DNA from: Ectocarpus siliculosus
Lineage: Eukaryota; Sar; Phaeophyceae; Ectocarpales; Ectocarpaceae
Length of the DNA: 64,000 nt
Assembly (NCBI GenBank): GCA_000310025.1
Contig: FN648444.1
Location: 34,940 to 98,939, forward strand
Direction of reading: 5' to 3'
A program made the position numbers and the translations under genes. Of this stretch, positions 46,901 to 59,700 are shown piece by piece (within the stretch, counting starts at the first letter, position 1; every line of letters begins with the position of its first letter). Below the pieces are notes generated by a model. That model did not search any database. It had not been told where the DNA came from and was given only the letters and a program-made list of their open reading frames with translations.

Positions 46901-48031
46901 GGTGAAGGGACAGCTTGAACGGGTGGTCTACTTACTAGGAAAATGTGAACATATCATGCCACACACTAGCCGAAGGAATATCGCAATCGCGGCCCAAGCC
47001 GCTTCAAGGAGAGTGACCTGACCCATGCCTTGGTGGACACAAGTGGGAAATTCCAGGACAACTGAGTATATACCTAACTTGGAATCGCCGTTGTGTCGGC
47101 GCCACTCACTTCAGTTCGTACAAACAACATTGTACAAAACTTTCCGAAACTACTGCTGTGCCAGCGATTATGGTATCAAACAGAGTCAGTTCGTGCTCTT
47201 CAAGGAGAAACTCGCCGCATGTTTCCCAGCCTGCTTTATCGCGTAGAAAAAGCCGATGCAAGCTAAGATGTCGTTGTCAAGGGTACGAAACACGAAGCGT
47301 GCAATGTCAAGCGCTAGTGTCTGGTGGACGTTTGTCCGGGCTAACCTCGGGCGGAAGCAACCAGAACAGCGTCGGCAATCTCTTCGCGGCCGCGCGTAGG
47401 TCGCCCTTAAAACCGTTCCTTAGGACCCTCTTCAAGTAGTCCTTCGCGGGCGTCACTCCCTGTGCAGGCGGTTTCATGGACGTTTCGAAGACGACAGACA
47501 CCCCCGCACGGACGGCGGGAAGCGTGGCGGGACGCATGGGCACCAACAGAGGCACGAGGCGACATAACGACGGTCAGAGGAATAAGTAGATAGCACACAG
47601 CGTGACAAGCAAGCTTTGGAGGACCCCACGTCAATGATTGACACGTTGGCACCAAGGTACTCGGAAACAGGTTCTGGGGCTTTGCTGCCGTCGCAGGCCG
47701 CAGACAGAAAACCAACACTGACCGGCCAGACAACGCCCGAACGAAGCCGGCCCGGCACCGCAGGGTAGCCGGCAAGACACGAAAGGAATGCGTTAAACAG
47801 CAACATTCCGACAGAGAGCTGAAGAGTAACGGGTCTGAGACGGAAAAGCAGAGCGCCGAAGCGAACGGCGGCTCTCACATGGTCGCCTATCAGCGCCGGG
47901 TTCTGCCGCAAAGCCACCGAAAACGCCACCGAAAAAACGCCTCCGAGGCACCTCAAGAAGAGCGAGCGGGTTAGCCAGTACGACGAGGGTTCTGCCGACG
48001 CCAGTGCCGGCAGGGCTGAGAGCTGCGGCAT
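40976..48031 (-). CDS. LMF1-like: lipase maturation factor (LMF1-like), 11 exons
   Basis: Exons (minus): 47879-48031, 47346-47459, 46303-46454, 45558-45712, 44809-44941, 44300-44488, 43611-43842, 43113-43184, 42508-42666, 41892-41941 and 40976-41129. They join in frame to 520 residues (human LMF1 is about 570). Family hallmarks in order: SYWLTRSLFLRCLGGVF, RQNPALIGDHGVTP, RLPTLFWLLPP, ANVGQHW, YGFGWENQLLETAF, IKIRGDKVWKDL, DYHYETQPLPNP, MNHIVELGASWLL, SGNLSFLNYLTILP, IVNTYGAFGSISK, SPYHRRLDWCLWIAALG and YVKADMYRYRFT. LMFs are multi-pass ER membrane proteins needed to fold secreted lipases; here the client is unknown. The donor at 46302 (GT-GTGTTC) was chosen for phase. The 44299 donor is GC. 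An alternative first exon (48486-48543, MQQQPLGRACAVG) joins 47879-48015 in phase, giving 534 residues. Confidence 0.92.
41660..41817. repeat. tandem duplication of ~78 bp in the last LMF intron
   Basis: Copy 1 at 41660-41737 (TCGAGACGTGCTCGGTAGAC... to ATCACTCAACCAT) and copy 2 at 41741-41817 differ at roughly a tenth to a fifth of positions. The unit lies between LMF exons 10 and 11. Confidence 0.75.
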
Positions 48032-49189
48032 TGACCGAGGGATGAGCACGCCTGGTGGAATAAAGTGCGCCGAACAGGATATGACAAATGCGGGAAGCCG
48101 CCGGGTCGCCGGTTGGTGTTGAATTCTTTGAGCTACAACTGCGGGTGTTCTTATTTCTTGGTGCTGAGTTTTGAGAACAAATTGTGGGGAGGTACAGCTA
48201 GCTGTTGTGTTGGACGGACTGATATCTTGGTAGATAACTTCCAACCGTGCAACAACTAGGACATTTTTCCTTGCGCAACACTACATGTGGTCTTACGCTC
48301 TCGGGTGTGACCGCTGGGTGCTTTCCGGTCGTTTTCGAAAACAGCGTACAGTCATCAGTCATCAACCCAGATCTTGAATCCATTCATGACGCTTTTAGCA
48401 GTTCAGCACACACTGACACACCCTGCGATAAACATGACACCTTGACGACCGACCAAATGTCCAAAATTTCCAAAAAAAAACTAACCTGCCATCGCCGTAG
48501 CCACTCCAACAGCGCAAGCACGGCCCAGCGGCTGCTGCTGCATCGTTTCAATACCTCTTTGCCCCGCAGCAGCTGCCCTCACAGCTCTCGCCCTAGTAGG
48601 AAGCCGGTGCGTCTTGCCTCCAAATTTGAATTCCTTGCACAGAGCTCTAGGCTCGCTCCTGCTGTGTCCGAAACAAAAAGACTCAAAGGGTGGTACGGGC
48701 TGGAATGAGCTTGCGAAACGAACGCCACAGACGGATGGACGTAACGCTGCCACCGCGATAACGAACGCTACAGATAATACCATTTCGCACAGGGCGAAAG
48801 TAGCAGATCGGCAGGGCAACAATATTGGTTGCGGCGACCAGCGACTGGTACGCAGTCCGTACGTAGGGTACCCTCAAGTTGACGTTTCACACGCGGAGCT
48901 CCCTCTGCAGTTTTGTGCTTTGCCTTGGCACCGCAACACATGCACTGGCACGAGTAGCGCGCAGGGCATCTGATGGGTGCAGAGCAATAGGGAGAGGAAA
49001 AACGATGGGGGCAGCGCTAGGTGGATCATGCGGAGGGAGAACCAAGGAGGTGTGCGATCAGTCAAGCAGTTATAAATTCCGTGTTGCGGAATGAATCCGC
49101 AACTCCGGTGGTTGTAAGTGTAGACGTACCTGTCGTAAAGGCTTCTTCCATGTGGACGCCACACAACAGCAGCAGCGGTAGCGTGTGTA
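48032..49189. other. divergent promoter region between LMF and ankyrin genes
   Basis: Contains the alternative LMF first exon at 48486-48543 (minus) and presumably the unseen 5' exon of the ankyrin gene. No TATA box or other element could be assigned. Confidence 0.4.
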
Positions 49190-49361
49190 ATGCGTTTCAA
49201 GTGATAGGGCCAAAATACGATCAGCTGCATGGAGCCCAAGCCGCGTAGACTTTCATGACCACCATCCCGCCGTTCATGTACGCGACAAATATTCCACTCC
49301 GCCGCAGCAGGTTGCTGGGAGCGAGTGCGACGGACCTCCTCCAGGTGAACAACCGCCCGAA

Positions 49362-50486
49362 TTGGACGCGTGGATCGACCACAGCACCTGGCCAGGCTTA
49401 CGCTCCATCGTGACCGAGGCATACCAAATCTCAAGCCGCGAGCGCTGGTCCAAGTTCTTGGGTGCGGGTCTGCTGGACGCGGCTTCGGACGGCAACCTCG
49501 CGGGCGTCAGGCAGCTACTGGCCGCCGGGGCCCCCCTCCATGCGCGTGACCTGGAAGGGCACACTCCGCTTCACCGCGCTTCGGTGGCGGGACACGCAGG
49601 CGTGGCTGAGCAGCTCCTCAGCAGCGGCGACGGCAGGGCACCACCCTTGGGTGGGGCAAGCCCATCGTCCAGCGGGATGGTGCCGGAGCCGCCTAGCCTC
49701 AAGTGGCAGGCCAGCATGGAAGGGCCCGTGCTGGTGCCCTCCGTGTCTCTGGTAAAACGGACAACGCTGGATGCTCGCGATCACTCGGGCTCGTGCCCGA
49801 TACACCTTGCTGCGGCGTGCGGACACGCAGACGTCGTCCAGGTCCTGCTCCAGCATGGCGCGGACGTCTCGGGCTCGAACGGCGTGGCGCAAAGCCCTCT
49901 CCACACAGCGGCGGCCGGACTGGACTCCGGAGACTGCGTGCGCCTCCTGCTGGGCGCGGGAGGGGACTTGAAGGCGAGAGACAGCGCCGGCAGAACGCCT
50001 CTGCACGTCGCTGCCTCCGCGGGGAACGCGATGGTTGTATCGATCTTGGTGGACGGCGGCGCGGAACTGGAGGCCAGGGGGAACATCAGCAACCGCACGC
50101 CTCTGCACGAGGCTTGCGCGAGCCTGAATGCGGGGAGCGTTAAGCGGTTGCTGCAGCACGGAGCGGACGAGCGCGCGGTAGACATCGATGACCTCACGCC
50201 GGAGAACATGGTTTGCGAGAGAATGACCGAGGAGCAGAAGGCGGCAGATCCTACAATCGCTCCAGTTGGAGAAACCATTTGCCGCATGCTGGCCGATGCA
50301 CCCCAAGACAGGCTGTGGCGGCGTCGGCGACTGTTGCCGTTGTTGCATTGGCGCCAGCCACCGCCCGCTTTCGACACGGGACCGGGTACAGCCGTTACCG
50401 TTGATGCCGGGTCAGGTCAGTCCATCTTCGAGCTTGTGGTGTGCGAGGAAGAGGGCATCATGCGCAACATCGTGTCCTATTTGTGA
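49362..50486 (+). CDS. ankyrin-repeat protein, 5' exon not resolved
   Basis: GC-rich frame to a stop at 50486. The frame is open back to about 49190 without an ATG, so an upstream exon must supply the start; 49362 is only the point from which I describe it. At least five ankyrin units are visible, with TPLHR-, CPIHLAAACGHADVV, SPLHTAAAG, RTPLHVAASAGNAMVV and RTPLHEACASLNAG, plus LLQHGAD-type turns. A 60-residue insert rich in Ser and Pro lies between the second and third units. The C-terminus (QSIFELVVCEEEGIMRNIVS) is not ankyrin and is hydrophobic-acidic. Ankyrin arrays bind partner proteins; no catalytic domain is present. It is divergent from the LMF gene. Function unknown. Confidence 0.85.
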   Translation: MDAWIDHSTWPGLRSIVTEAYQISSRERWSKFLGAGLLDAASDGNLAGVRQLLAAGAPLHARDLEGHTPLHRASVAGHAGVAEQLLSSGDGRAPPLGGASPSSSGMVPEPPSLKWQASMEGPVLVPSVSLVKRTTLDARDHSGSCPIHLAAACGHADVVQVLLQHGADVSGSNGVAQSPLHTAAAGLDSGDCVRLLLGAGGDLKARDSAGRTPLHVAASAGNAMVVSILVDGGAELEARGNISNRTPLHEACASLNAGSVKRLLQHGADERAVDIDDLTPENMVCERMTEEQKAADPTIAPVGETICRMLADAPQDRLWRRRRLLPLLHWRQPPPAFDTGPGTAVTVDAGSGQSIFELVVCEEEGIMRNIVSYL

Positions 50487-53400
50487 CCCCGCGGCCTGGG
50501 AGGTGAGCGCGCGGTGGGTTGTTTCGCGAAAGGCTTGGGAGTGTCGAAACGCACGATGGCCACTGGACTGGTAGTCAACTGGTAACCGTTCTTCTCATCG
50601 GAGAGCGCTACGTTGGCAGTGGAGAGGGGGCTCCATTCGAAGCGCCAGCTGCCGAGCGTTCTTCGTGGTCCCCTTCTTCCTCGCTCATATTGATACGTAG
50701 CGGCTAGCCTTGTTGGTGTGTGTTGTTGCAAATATGTGCCCGGCTTGATCGTTTCCGGGCTATAGCAGCAGTCGTCTTGGCAGAGGGGACAATGAAATCG
50801 TTTAGACGTGTTTCGGTAAGCGCTACTGCCTGCTTCCTCTCTTCTCCGCGACTCGGGTTTCCCTGTATCGCTCCAGCTGCAGAAAAAAACTGGGGAAGGC
50901 GGTGGACGTCGAGCATTATAAGCTACCGATAGCACTCTCCTTTTATACCATTGTTGTTCCATGGCCTGTGAAGATGGCCTTCGACAAGTGTCCACTCTCC
51001 TCAACGTCGGTCGAGGACGAAGACGTGGTCTGATTTTGGTGGCCGGAGACCCGTGTTCGATTCTGCCTCCCACCCTGAGACTGGTGGGGGACCAAAAAAC
51101 ACGCTCAGCAGATTGTGAAGGGATCGCATCAACTTGCGGCCAGCCCTTCGGGTTCGGATTACCCTAGAAAGAAGATGTCCTGTCTACCATTCGAGAAAAA
51201 ACGAAACGAGCGGGATAAAGGGGAGATGACATTAGAAAACGGTCGAAACCCCCAACGTCCGCCGACGACGAATACTTGTTTTCACATGACACCCTAGAGT
51301 TGTTGTCTTGGACCGCGGTCCTTAATGTGCTCGAGCGTCTGTTGGTGCTACCCGTTTGAAGAATTGCGCTTGTTTGCCAGCTTGCTGAGATTTCGGCAGG
51401 GATCAAGAAACACCCAAGGCACCTGGAAAACTTGACCTTGTGGGTGGTCGCAAGAAAATGAAACACTACGCTCCGGCATGACAGCTGGAAAGCAATCTCT
51501 TGTTGACATGCTGTGCGTTGCCCTGTGTTGCCCGGTACCCTCCACATGCTTGGACCAACAGGGGTGCCGCCTCGGGCGTCGATGGCACAAGTGTCCCGAT
51601 TTTGCGACCACCGAGAGGAGGGATACGATTTCAAACGTCTCGTGGCGTAGGCACTGCTGGGAGAAGCAGCGTGCCCATCCTGACCGGGGTCCAACTCTGG
51701 TGCCCCATGCATTCTCTCTGTGTATGTATCCAAGGAGCAGCTGTGTGCATGTGTCCCGCCTGTATATTCATGTAGGGGTTGTATTGTAGATATGGGGAAT
51801 GACGTCAATATTTTGAAGGATAGGGTACATAGACATTGAACCTACAGTGGAACCAGCTCCTGCGCAAACACCAACTGGCGCACGGCGCACAGCGAATGCA
51901 AATCGAAACCTCTCTCTCTTATCGAGAGCAGTAGGAATGGCGACGGCTTCCGCACGGTAATATCTCTTCGAGCTTAAGAACCTACAAGTATTGGCCGAGA
52001 CTGGGGTTCCTACTTCCTCGAGATTATGTGACGAATGACCGCTATATCGGTTTTAGCGTAGGGTTTAACCGAGCTCACAACATGGTGCTCAGTTCTTGGG
52101 TTTCAAAGTCTTGGAGGCTATATCAATTTCTTTACTGCCAAATCCGTAAGTGCGGGCGCTAAGCTGTTTGTCCGCCCTTAGGGACGGAACCTAACGGGGG
52201 CTAAAATAGGCTGTGCTATGAGATTGGTTTTATGTTCGAAATGTATTCGTGCGTTTTTGCACCCTCCAGTTCTTGATGGGGTGTGTGCTGCAGAAGTGCG
52301 TAAAGGGGGGAGTCTTAGAAAGCTCGGATGCAGCAGGCAAAACATCTCGGGGCACACCGATGTTCTACGTCATAAATGTACCCGACGAGGCGAGTCACGG
52401 TCGTTGACTGATCGCACGGCTTCCTTCGGTGTCCGGGCTGGAGAAGCGAAGGAAATGCCTATTTCTCCCTTGAAGTGGGGCGATACAAGAGCCTGGATTT
52501 TGGGTAGGACGATACCAGTTTCCCACCCTCAGTTCAAAATCATGACCGACCTCCCGTGTCTATGTGCTGTGCCTTCATCAACCTACTTTGGTTTTCGGAA
52601 ATGGAGACGCACATGGATGCGGAGTTTTAGATAAAGTTTTTGTTGCACTGTTCCTCCGGCCAGGTCAAAGCGAGAGACGTCCATCTCAGTTCCCGCGCAT
52701 AGCTCGACCTGATAAGAGTCCCGCCCGAATAATTGTCATACTGGGTTCCACGCCCCCTTCCTGGGAAACAACGCGGGTGGTGCACGGCAAAATGCTGTCC
52801 CATCCCTTTTCGACTACCAACAACAGGAGGAGCCGTTGACAGCAACACTCCGAACCCGCCGCATGTTGCAGCAATACCTCCAATTGAGCAACGGACGTTT
52901 AGGCATCGATTGACGAGATGGATCCACCACTAGCAACCATTCGATATCTAGCATACCGCAGATGCACGTCCTGCCTCGAGGTCCGCCAGCAAGCGACAAG
53001 TACAAACAGACACCGACAAGTCATATAGACACCAAGTCAGTAAGTGGTGCACACAAGACACCTTTTCGCGGATACGCAGGCTTTTCTCTTCACTTGTAGG
53101 AACGACGCTCGATCACAGGAGCCAAACGCAAGTCACACGCCGAACACTTCACAGCCAAGAATAATCTGGAACAAGTACAACACACCTCACACATAATCAC
53201 AGCACGTTCGGTTGTCGAGAATCTGGACGAAAGAGGACCAATCAACGAGGGAGACGCATACCGGAAATAATGCTCCACCACAGCCGAGACTCTTCTTCGC
53301 ACGCAATTCAGGGAGCGTTCATCTTTTCGACGGGCACCCACATTGCGTCACCCAATGTTGTATTGGGTGTATTTTTTGCCTTCTTCTGAACTCTTGGAGA

Positions 53401-53775
53401 TGTGCCCTGCTGATACCGCCGCAAAAAAAGGATTGGTGGCACAACATTAACATTGGCATTGCATCCGTGCGTGCTGCAGTTGTTGGCAAAAGTGTTCGCA
53501 AAACTTTCCCCCGGCGATTGTGCCTCACGCTAACAACGTGTTGACGCAATTCACTCTCCAAGTTGCCGGAGCAGAGCCGCAGGCAGCGTCAGCGAGATTT
53601 TAAGACTTGACCTTTGCTGTAGTCAAACTTGAACCTCTAGAATAGGAAGAAATTCCTCCAGCCATCTTTATCGTCCTGAACGCCAAGTAACTTTCCAAAT
53701 TCAGTGATACGATAAAATTTACATTGATGCCACCCCAGCATGCCTGCCCGCACAGAGAGTTGGTGTGGCGCCCGC
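50487..53775. other. intergenic, no gene supported
   Basis: The minus frame at 51164-51808 (214 codons) is the longest but has no motif, repeats or coding composition. Between 51840 and 53600 only short frames occur. The 3' UTRs of the converging ankyrin (plus) and NYN (minus) genes should end here. Confidence 0.4.
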
Positions 53776-56700
53776 TCACACCGGGGGGCGCGGGGGAGGG
53801 GGGGGCGGGGCGGGAGGCTTTGTCGGTCCTCCCCCTTTCGCCTTAGGGTGGGTCACTCGGCTTCCAGCTGGAGCCTGATTTAGGAGCATCTGCCGACGGG
53901 TGCGATGAGAGGGTAGGGTGGTGGGAGTGCGGTTAGGAAAAAACGGCAGACGATACCGACAACACCTCGCAAAAAGTAAAAATCAAGACCAATGGCCTTG
54001 AAGTGCCCCCCTGTGGGTTGCTTTCAGATTGGTGGATAGATCTACCGTACGTGCATCCGCGAGCGCGGCTGCCGTACCATGTTCGCAAAAATTCCTGCCT
54101 GCCAAAAAGACAACCCTATGTCTTCCGCGAGAAAACGACGAAGCCCCCTCTCCCATACCCAACCCGCACAAGTGATGACCAGATACAGATGGCCCATCAA
54201 TGAACGGCCTCGAAAACCCCGTTTTCAAGCAAGGAGCGATTCCCACCACACGGATATGCGTAGTAGTAGGAAAACCATCACGCGCGGGTAATACCAACGC
54301 ACAAACCGGGCCGGCGAATATTACCGGTCGAAGCAGGGGGGGTCACAGACTTACCCTGATGAAAGGCGTTTCCGGATCGGGCTTGAAGTCGTTTCGGACG
54401 AACGTGTAGCACACATGATAGTGGGAAAGATACTCCCGTAGATCTTGCTTAGTCTGCCCTAGAGAAGCTGCGGAAGGAAGAGCGGGGAAAGGAAAGCACA
54501 ACTTTAGGTACAAAGGTACAGTGGCGTGCACGGGCTCCGGTGAAGGAGGGGGGTGGGTCGCAAGTCCAGCACCAGCACGAATGTCTACGGGGTGCGTCGA
54601 CTGTGCTTGTAGCGCACAACGGTCAGAGCAGTGCGGTACGCAAGAATGCCGCCCAACCAGTGAACGTTGCGAGTCAGTTTTGAGAGCGTCCGCGCTTTAG
54701 TTGCTTCAACGGCTACCCAACATGCACAACGATTCAGCGTCAACAGCACGCACGGGAGCGTTTCGCGATGTTGCTGTTTTGACGAAGCCAAAGAATTTGG
54801 ACGCCATTCTTCCGGATGCGCCAGCACACTACCAGATGGTGCATGTCAATTAGCGGCGTTTTCACTTTTTCGACAGCGATAAGAAGCGTCGCCCTTGTAG
54901 CTATTCGCACACGAGGGCGCACCGTCACCCACCTAGTGTCTCGTTGCTGGCGGCGTGGGTGCTAAGTCTCTTGTTGGTGACCACGTGGACTTTCGATTCG
55001 ATGGCGTACCTGTCGCAGGGTGGAGCAGCCGACAGCGCCAAAGGGTTACCGACAAAGGTTTTACAAGCCGTATATCTACGGGACGTAATTGTCCACCAGA
55101 AAGCTGCTAGTAGAGCGATGTGTCCACATGCTAGTTGAAAAAGATGCCCCTTTAGCCAAGGAGTGAACAACAACAGGTTAAACAACGTTGTATAGATGTT
55201 GACATCTCTCTTTGGTCGCGGAAGTACTTTCACAGCAGCAGTGGCCACAGTCCCTTACGGCGACAAGGGCCGTGCCGCTGCGGCTGTAGGTCTTCCTCAT
55301 CGCAGTGACACGTAGTTGTTGTCTGGCGAGCGTCGTTTTGCATGCTCACAAACGCTGCTTGAAACGTATCTGCCAAGAGTCACCCAACCTGCATTCTCCC
55401 GGAGGTGAGACTTCCAAGCCGGGTCCAACACACCTGTCGATCAAGCCCCAACTACGGTAACGAACCTCGGGAGAAAATTGCATGGAAAAGTCACCTTTTT
55501 AGTTTTTTCCAGTACCTTTTTGACAAATTGCGTGGAAAAGTCACTCTCGATGCGTCCCAGAGGTAGCTTCTGCCATGTGCGTCATTGAAAAATTGCATGG
55601 AAAAGTCACCCTCGATACATACCAAAGGTTGCTCTTGTTGCCAACTCAAGCAGTCGTACAGGAAATGTCGGGGGGCAAACTCTTGAACTCACTTGAGGAT
55701 GAACAGGTCGCCCTTCTCCCCCCGGGGGATTTCGGAGATCGCTCCTTTGGCCCTTGCCTCCTGAAACGCAGTGTTGCACCCTGCCACGGGCGAGGATAGC
55801 AGCACGAGGGTCATTGAACCGTGTCAACACGAGTTGCGTCCAAGCTAAGCCTAGCGCTGCTGTCGATAACGAGCCAAGCGCAGTGTTGGACCACGGTCAC
55901 AAAACCTCGAGTTGTGTCAGCAACGGTCCCAATAGGCTTACAAGGCAAGATGTGACCGAAGAGGCAACAAGGGGGTTTCGACGAACAAAATGGTCGACCA
56001 CGGGGGTTACAGAAGCAAGACGAAAGAGCGCCACGGCGGGCCAAGATGAGGTACAGAACATGACAGTCAATCGCGTGTTGAATCTATCTTATGCTGTGAG
56101 GTTTGCCAAAAAACGGCGCGTTAAACCGTCAACTCATTTCCTCTCTGTAATGCATGCGCAACGCCACACTTTGAGTTTCTTGAGAGGTGTGACAGGTCGA
56201 GTTATCGATTAGTTCTAGAACGACAGCAGGAGGGAACATGCAATAACGGCAGTGAGGTAGTTTGCATTGCCAGCTACGAGAATGGTGTTCACGTCTCAAG
56301 CAGAACAGTCAAGAAGCAAAGCATCTCGTGTGCTCCACATGTATCACAAAGACAGCCGACGCGCACCGTCGCGGCATCCCCACCGTGGAATTGCAGATGG
56401 GAATCAAATCGCAGTGCGCGATTCCCGACCACAAAACATTTGCAGTAAACCGCGGCACACAGGTACAAACAATGGCGCCTACACTGTACGCAACAGGCAA
56501 CAACGAATTGCCGCGAGCCACCACGGCAGCAAACTATACGCCGGCCCAATGCGTAATACTCGCCAGAGGAGGGAGGGGGGGGGGGGGGTGGTACTCTTAT
56601 GTTAGCGTGCCTTAGCGGTTAGACCATTGACTACGCGTCCTCGACAGGACGGAGCATTGTTCCCACAGGACCGATCACCGATGGCCAATCGTTCCTTCCT

Positions 56701-59700
56701 ACTTTGCCAATGGTGGCTCAAAAATGTCTTCCCTAGTCAATCTATCCTAATGATATCCTTTCCCGCCTTTTCAAACCACTTCCTACTCCCCAGTACAGCT
56801 ACCGTCTTCTCTCTATTCCTCAAACATCTCCCTGTACCTCCCTTGTATTTTTCCCAGCTCAGTCATGTACACTTCCGTCTCCTTTTCGTACAACTGAGGA
56901 GGGAGTTGAGTGAAAGCAAAACTTATTCTCCGGTCGGTAAAAAACACGGGTTTGGAGGGTGGAGCATGTGTACGCTGTCATGGCTGTCCCTTGTACGCCA
57001 CAAACTACGAGTACGCCAGCAATTGGAGGGATGCGTACGCTGCCATGACTGCTCCTTCAACACCAAAAATTACACGTGCACCGTGCTTGATGATAACAGC
57101 ACCCGGTGTGGGTCGAAGGCTTTATCACCACCAAGCGTCCAAAGCCGCGAACGACGACGACAACAAACCCGAAATCCATCTCACCATCTCGAGGGGAGAC
57201 GCCAGCCATGCGTTCACGAGGAAGGAAGGCCACGCACGGTACGCCACGCTGCTCGAAAAACTGGGAACGGCAAGGTCGAGAGGCGTACACGTGTGGCGAA
57301 GTCAATCTCACATCGCCCAGAAAGCCTCCTTCTAGTTATGCTTGCGTTGATAGTTGCAACGTGGCAGTGGTTTCCTGAAAAAGGGCCGCAACCTGTAAAC
57401 CTACGGCGGTGGAACCTCTTGATAGAAACCTATAACAAAATATGTACGTTTTCGGAGGCAAGGCAGTCAACAGACATGCACTTCACCCCTGATCCGTTCG
57501 GAACCCCCCCCCCGCTTCTAGTGCTGCCAAAAGGAAACCCAATGACATACTCGGTCCAACACAAAAGTACATTACAAGACGGTGAGGGGCGGCAGCAGTT
57601 TCGGGGAGTCGAGACTGAAAGAGGCCCTCACCCACGTCATCAACCTCGTCAAGCTCGAGGGACAGGAAGAGCTACATCAGCGGATCGTGAATGTTACGAG
57701 AGGGGGGCAGGGGTTACGGATCTTGCGGAAGGTAGGCCAGGTCAGGGTTGGCGAAGAAAGCACCCACCTGGATGGCCAGCAAGGGCCCCTGCGCAGACCA
57801 TTGACCATCTGCTCCCCGGTGGCAAAGCGCGACATCATTTCCGTCAATGACCACCTTCTTCGGAGTCGTGGAACGTGAAGGCCTGGAGGAGAGAGCGGCG
57901 CCCGCAAGCGGGGCCCGTGATGATCCTTTGCTCTTGCTCGTTCGTCGTGCTTCGCCGGCGGTGTTCAAGGTAGGCAACTTACTCCTATGGGCTACTAACT
58001 GCTGCTGCTGCTTCGGGGCGTCGTGGTGATGAACGATCTGGAACCGGGCCCTGGTAGCGACCAGATTCTGCAACGACAAGGCCGTGCGGGGCACAGATGC
58101 AGAGAACTGGTTGGAGGTACGGCCGCCAACTTAAAGGCAGTTGTGTCACAGCGAGATTAAGGGTAGACTTGCAAAACTCGCATGAAACATGGCTTGGTCG
58201 GAAGTCGAGAACAACAAGAACTTGGGAATGATAAAACCTCACGTTCCGTCAAGGGGCGTACAAACAAAGAACCCTTGGAGGGTGACAGGCATGCGGGACA
58301 TACAGCAGTATCCAACAACTTCGTACGCTGCAGCCAGATACACGGACTGCCGGCCTAACCACGAGAGCGTTCAAGCGTTCTCAAGACCTGGTTTTTCAAT
58401 TCAATAAGTGCGAGTAAGCAAGGTAATGTCGGTGTCCTGGTCTGAGATAGGCTTCGACCGAGTGGGTATCACAGCACCCCTACCAGTCGAACATCCACTC
58501 GACCCACGAAACACGCCTACAGCTGCTTCACAAGGTACCCGTTCGCAAAAAGGCGCCCGAATCACGCGCTCTGACGAAAAATGCGCAGTATTCGTCTCTT
58601 GAACTGGAGAAACTCACCTTCGGCGGGCTGCTCTTCGAAAGAGCCACTTTGTTCTTCTTCGCGGGGGGCTGCAAGTTCATGCTAGCCGTCCTGCGTATCA
58701 CGTCCAGCAGCCCGCCAAGCCCTGCTGGTTGCCGCCCGGACTCGCCGCCCCGAGCACGGGACACGGAGCCCGTCGAAGCCATCCCTGGTTCCTCTTCGCG
58801 ACCTCTCTTCGGCCTCGATTGCCCACCGCCGCGCTCTTCGCCTGCCGTCGTGGCCAACTCCTGGTGCTGGGAAGAGGGATCTGCCACCAGCAACCCTCTC
58901 TCGGGTGCGCCGTTCAAGTCAACCGTACCTGCTGGAACTGGGCTCTGGCCGTCAATTCTCTCAGCGTTGGTATGCCAACTGCCAATCTCTGGGTTGGTGG
59001 ATGCCGACCTTTCCGGTCGACGAGTGCCGATTCCGGCAGCACGGCGTCCCTTTCTGTTCGTGCCTGCTTTATACCTACTACTACCGCAGCTGTTCGGGAG
59101 CGCGCCCTGAGTTCTATGTCCTGGGCGAGACGAGTACGATCCGGTCGGTCGAGACGCCCGAGGCACAGAATCGAAGGGACCCTCCTCGTACGGTCGAAGC
59201 CCGCCAGGCGTACCGTCATCACGTGTCCCACCACGCACCCACCTCCGAACCTTGAGTCCTCGACCGTGCCCTGCCACCGTTGAGGACAAACTCTGGTGGT
59301 GGGTAGTGGGCCTTGCCCCCGACGCCCCGGCCATACTCACTCCCGCGGATCCCGGGTACTGTTCACGAAGTGTCTCAAAGATGCCATGGCTGATACCTTG
59401 ACCTCCAGGTGCTCGCCTTTGGCGCTGCGGATTCCCATGATGACCAACGCCCACGTGGAAGGTGCCCGTTGCTGCCGCTTTGGCCGTTTGGTTGTCTTCA
59501 CTCGATGTATTCTTAACGCTGTAACGGCCGTGGGCAGTGGTTTGGGTAGTCTGCTGTGGACAAGATGAGAACGACCCCGTAGGTTCGGGTACCCGTCCGC
59601 CGGAAGTGGTTCCAGGCGCCGATTGCTGTTGGAGTCCGCCCGGCGGGGTTGCCTCCGCCGCAGTCATCCACGCTGGCAGCGTCCTCTCTCGACCGCGCCC

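Noticed and set aside
51164-51808. 214-codon minus frame
   Set aside because: No homology recognised, no splice context, average base composition; length alone is not enough.
56627-57850. 407-codon plus-strand frame
   Set aside because: Covers the NYN exon at 57185-57260 and parts of exon 57768-58067 antisense; composition is not coding.
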